Translations under genes and position numbers: made by a program
In this document: positions 61,607-64,000 of the stretch, piece by piece
Layout: the number at the start of each line of letters is the position of its first letter
How positions within the stretch are numbered: the first letter of the stretch is position 1
Notes under the pieces: model-generated
What the model was told of the DNA's origin: nothing
The model's database searches: none
What the model saw: only the letters and a program-made list of their open reading frames with translations
Assembly: GCA_033239525.1 (NCBI GenBank)
Contig: BSYO01000020.1
Location: forward strand, 13,642,546-13,706,545
From: Nepenthes gracilis
Taxonomy: Eukaryota; Streptophyta; Magnoliopsida; Caryophyllales; Nepenthaceae
Direction of reading: 5' to 3'
Length of the DNA stretch: 64,000 nucleotides

Positions 61607-63440
61607 TCAAGTCTCTCCCTTTTTATCACGAATGGCCAAGGGATAATGTATCTCACTTTTCTTAACCGATACTTGTCTCACTGAATTCACTTTTGCATTC
61701 AATCTTTTTACTTGTTCATTTGAAATCTGAATGTGATCAACAAGTGTAGTCATGTTTAGATCTGGTCTTGGGTTGTATGGAAAGTTCATGGTATAGCAGT
61801 GGGACCGAATATGGCAAATCTTTTCACAAGCATGACGAGTTGGCAGAGACTTTGAGGGTTTGTTCATGTCTTTTAGAATATATGGATTGGTCAAATGATG
61901 TGAGTTAAAGTTATTTTTCACACGTCGAGACGGTTGCTTAGCGAGTTTGGATTTGTAAGCATGTTGGTGTGGAATTTTCGTGGCAGAAATAAAAGTAGTT
62001 TTAGGTTTCACGTCATTTTGGACAATATTCGCAGCATACCCCAACCCCTGTTTCTTTCCACCAATTTTTCCCAACCCGAGCATATGATCTAATCTTGTGG
62101 TCTCATTTAAGAATTGTTTTAAATCATTTCTAGTAATCTCAAGTTCAGATTCTAGAGTTGTAATTTGTTTTATTGATGAGATTTTTAGATTCTCAATTTC
62201 TTAAATTTTAGCATCTAACTCGGATTGTTGAGTTAATTTTTTTTTTTCAAATCTATGACCCTACCATTTAATGTTCTATTTAATTTTTTTATTTTTAAGC
62301 ATTTCCTAAACAGGTTATCATATGCTTCTTGAAGTCCATCAGATTCAGCTTCTAACTCATCCTCATAGTCATCAGATTGATTAACGTTCTCTACTGAATC
62401 TCCACACATTTAGGTCATAAAAGCCATGTACTTGACAGGGCTCTCTTCAGAACATTTTTCACCCTCTTCTTCATCGTCAACGCTTAAAGTCACATTAGCT
62501 TTAAAAGTTTGACCTTGTTGGCGTTTAAGGTTTGGGCATTCAGCCCGATAGTAGCTAAATCCTTCACACTCATGGCATTGAACCCCTTGAGTATTTTTTT
62601 ATTTGAAGTCCTTGAGTTCACGTCGGTCTTTCTTATCAAATTGAGATGAAAGTTTTAAATCCACATCAAGTTTGTTTGATGAAAATTTATTTTTCTTTAA
62701 AAACTTTTTGAAATTCTTAACAAATAAGAAAAAATCATCATCGCTACACGATTCTTCATCGGAATCCCGGTTTCACTCTTCCCTACTTGATTTTAGAGTA
62801 AGTGATTTATTTTCCTTGACTGTGGCAATGTGTACTCATAAGTTTGAAGAGACCCTACAAGTTCTTCGATTTTTAATTTGTCTAAATCTTTACTTTCTTC
62901 AATTGCAATCACTTTTGGTCTAAATCGTTCAGGCAAAGATCGTAGAACTTTTCTAACAATTCTATTTTTCGGGATTCGTTCTCCTAAATTAGACGTGAAG
63001 TTTGTAATATCATTTAATTACGCATAGAATTCATCAGATGTCTCGTCATCTTTCATTCTTATTTATTCGAATCTAGTGGTGAGCATTTATAATTTTAAAT
63101 TTTTAATTAATTTAATACCTTCATAAGTCATTTTTAAAATGTCCCACGCACCTTTAGAAGTTTCGCACATTGAAATCCGTTTAAACTTATCGGGAGATAC
63201 AGCCATAAAAATAGCATGTAACCCCTTACTATTTCAGTTACAAGCATCAAGTTCTTCTTTTGACCATAAAGACAGGAATTTTGGTTCATCACCACTCTTG
63301 GGTAGAGTCCACCCAAGTTGGGTACTAACCCATACACGCTCATCCAGAGACTTTAGGAAGGATCTCATCCGGACATTCCAATAGGCATAATTGTTCCCAT
63401 CAAAAAAGGGAGGTACTAAGACCGATCCACTCGTATACAT
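61607..63440 (-). pseudogene. Copia gag (broken)
   Basis: Starting near 63440 the minus strand reads PPFFDGNNYAYWNVRMRSFL, KSLDERVWVSTQLGW, then in following frames SLPERFRPKVIAIEESKDLD and VGSLQTYEY, the order of Copia gag (UBN2/DUF4219). The final part (62083-61607) is open for 158 aa, Lys-rich, ending IRDKKGET. Stops and frameshifts interrupt the middle. A degenerate zinc knuckle would lie near 62560, where the plus strand encodes the complement of a Cys/His-rich segment. Confidence 0.75.
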
Positions 63441-63465
63441 CTAGAACAGGGTCGTGGATCAGGGT

Positions 63466-63480
63466 GAGTCCCTGATACTA
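63466..63480 (-). other. Primer-binding site of the Copia element
   Basis: Minus-strand TAGTATCAGGGACTC two bases inside the LTR, close to the tRNA-iMet type TGGTATCAGAGC. Confidence 0.65.
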
Positions 63481-63482
63481 AT

Positions 63483-64000
63483 TGAAAAAGGACTTTTTGT
63501 CCTAAATTGTACAATCAAGTTTCGACCCCGATAAAAATAGTGAAAGTAATAAAAATTAAATATTCAATACACGTAAAAAATATTTATTTCTTGATACTAT
63601 TGATAAGGACAAGCATGTAAAATATAAATGAGTATACGCAATAATAAAAAGACACGATTTTTGGTAACGAAGAAAAACTCGATACCAACAGTAATCGAGA
63701 AAAATGCTCCAGGTTTCAACAGCCAGGAAAGGCAATACACTATGAAAATCAACTTACAGACCGGGTGATAATGATACGCTAAACTAGCCGACTTACTTCC
63801 GTCTCATGATTCCTACCAAGGAACTCCTTAGATTTGCCCATGGCAACGAAACCGGACACCTTCCGATCTTCACGTCAATCTTTCCTCTTTAGCCACTTGA
63901 ATTGCCGAGCACGATCGAGTCTCCTTCTTCAACGCACCGACGTCTCCAACGAAGGTAGAAGGATGTAAGTGTTTGATTGACAAAGGAAAAATGTAGAGAA
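63483..64000 (-). repeat. 5' LTR of the Copia element, incomplete at the window edge
   Basis: Matches 57611-58128 with scattered differences. The rest of the LTR lies beyond the window. Confidence 0.85.

Larger units (their letters stand above)
57611..64000 (-). mobile_element. Copia-type LTR element, minus orientation, gag only, partial at the window end
   Basis: Direct repeats starting TGAAAAAGGACT at 57611 and TGAAAAAGGAC at 63483 are the two LTRs. The left one (about 1037 bp without its insertion) ends TCTCTAACA at 61177, next to a polypurine tract. A primer-binding site lies just inside the right one. The internal region (61178-63482) is only 2.3 kb and holds gag. No protease, integrase or RT is seen, so it is non-autonomous or internally deleted. 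The insertion site corresponds to 35245 in copy B, which is unoccupied. Confidence 0.85.

Noticed and set aside
1..64000. tRNA, rRNA or organelle-derived inserts
   Set aside because: I looked for GGTTCGAATCC-type T-loops and familiar plastid or rRNA strings and found none that could be supported by eye. A tRNA or organelle search would be decisive.

Overview
The window is AT-rich plant nuclear DNA, almost certainly from a dicot. The genes have introns with GT..AG borders and belong to plant families (DOXC-type 2-oxoglutarate dioxygenases, a GH35 beta-galactosidase, GH47 and DUF707 exons). Most of the rest is LTR retrotransposon debris nested to several levels. The species cannot be told from the sequence alone.

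The gene content is small. Two SRG1/norcoclaurine-synthase-like 2-oxoglutarate/Fe(II) dioxygenase genes have open reading frames: a minus-strand gene (exons 10038-9536, 9364-9040, 8179-7913; 364 aa) and a plus-strand gene (exons 25857-26096, 26322-26569, 26907-27231, 27333-27575; 351 aa). A third copy at 51735-53447 is a young duplicate of the second and is a pseudogene. The minus-strand gene reads through but has Tyr where the family has its distal iron-binding His. Only the 25857 gene looks like a canonical enzyme.

Layout. 1-2026: AT-rich, with a possible LTR remnant. 2027-7330: an element with CACTA-like ends and TTTAGTGAC-type subterminal words, carrying a degenerate beta-galactosidase pseudogene with its introns. 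7530-10400: dioxygenase 1, flanked by two copies of a palindromic MITE-like repeat. 12720-13985: LTR fragment and a TACATA microsatellite. About 14815-25012: a decayed Ty3/gypsy element (PBS, gag, protease, RT, RNase H, partial integrase, PPT, 1978-bp 3' LTR) with another LTR inside gag. 25580-28410: dioxygenase 2 and its flank. 28430-33735: LTR fragments of the same large family, holding an array of seven TRIM-like LTRs alternating with six short internal domains (31374-33240). 33735-35245: a second copy of the dioxygenase 3' flank without the gene, followed by a LINE reverse-transcriptase fragment. 36407-37262: LTR fragment. 38691-40343: exon fragments of an EDEM-type GH47 mannosidase and of a DUF707 gene, next to an end shared with the beta-galactosidase element. 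40344-49346: a Tat-like gypsy element with an antisense ORF split by a 3.1-kb solo LTR. 49347-51050: LTR. 51120-54724: dioxygenase 3 duplicate. 54725-56824: another Tat-like fragment. 56825-57610: more LINE RT. 57611-64000: a Copia element that keeps gag but no pol, with a 2.5-kb solo LTR in its left LTR; it runs off the window.

Three observations stand out. First, two gene-fragment-bearing elements share about 250 bp of terminal sequence. Second, the dioxygenase block was duplicated at least three times, leaving one intact gene, one gene-less flank and one pseudogene whose upstream region holds an inverted copy of its own start region. Third, the TRIM array has a near-matching target duplication and an unoccupied related site elsewhere in the window.
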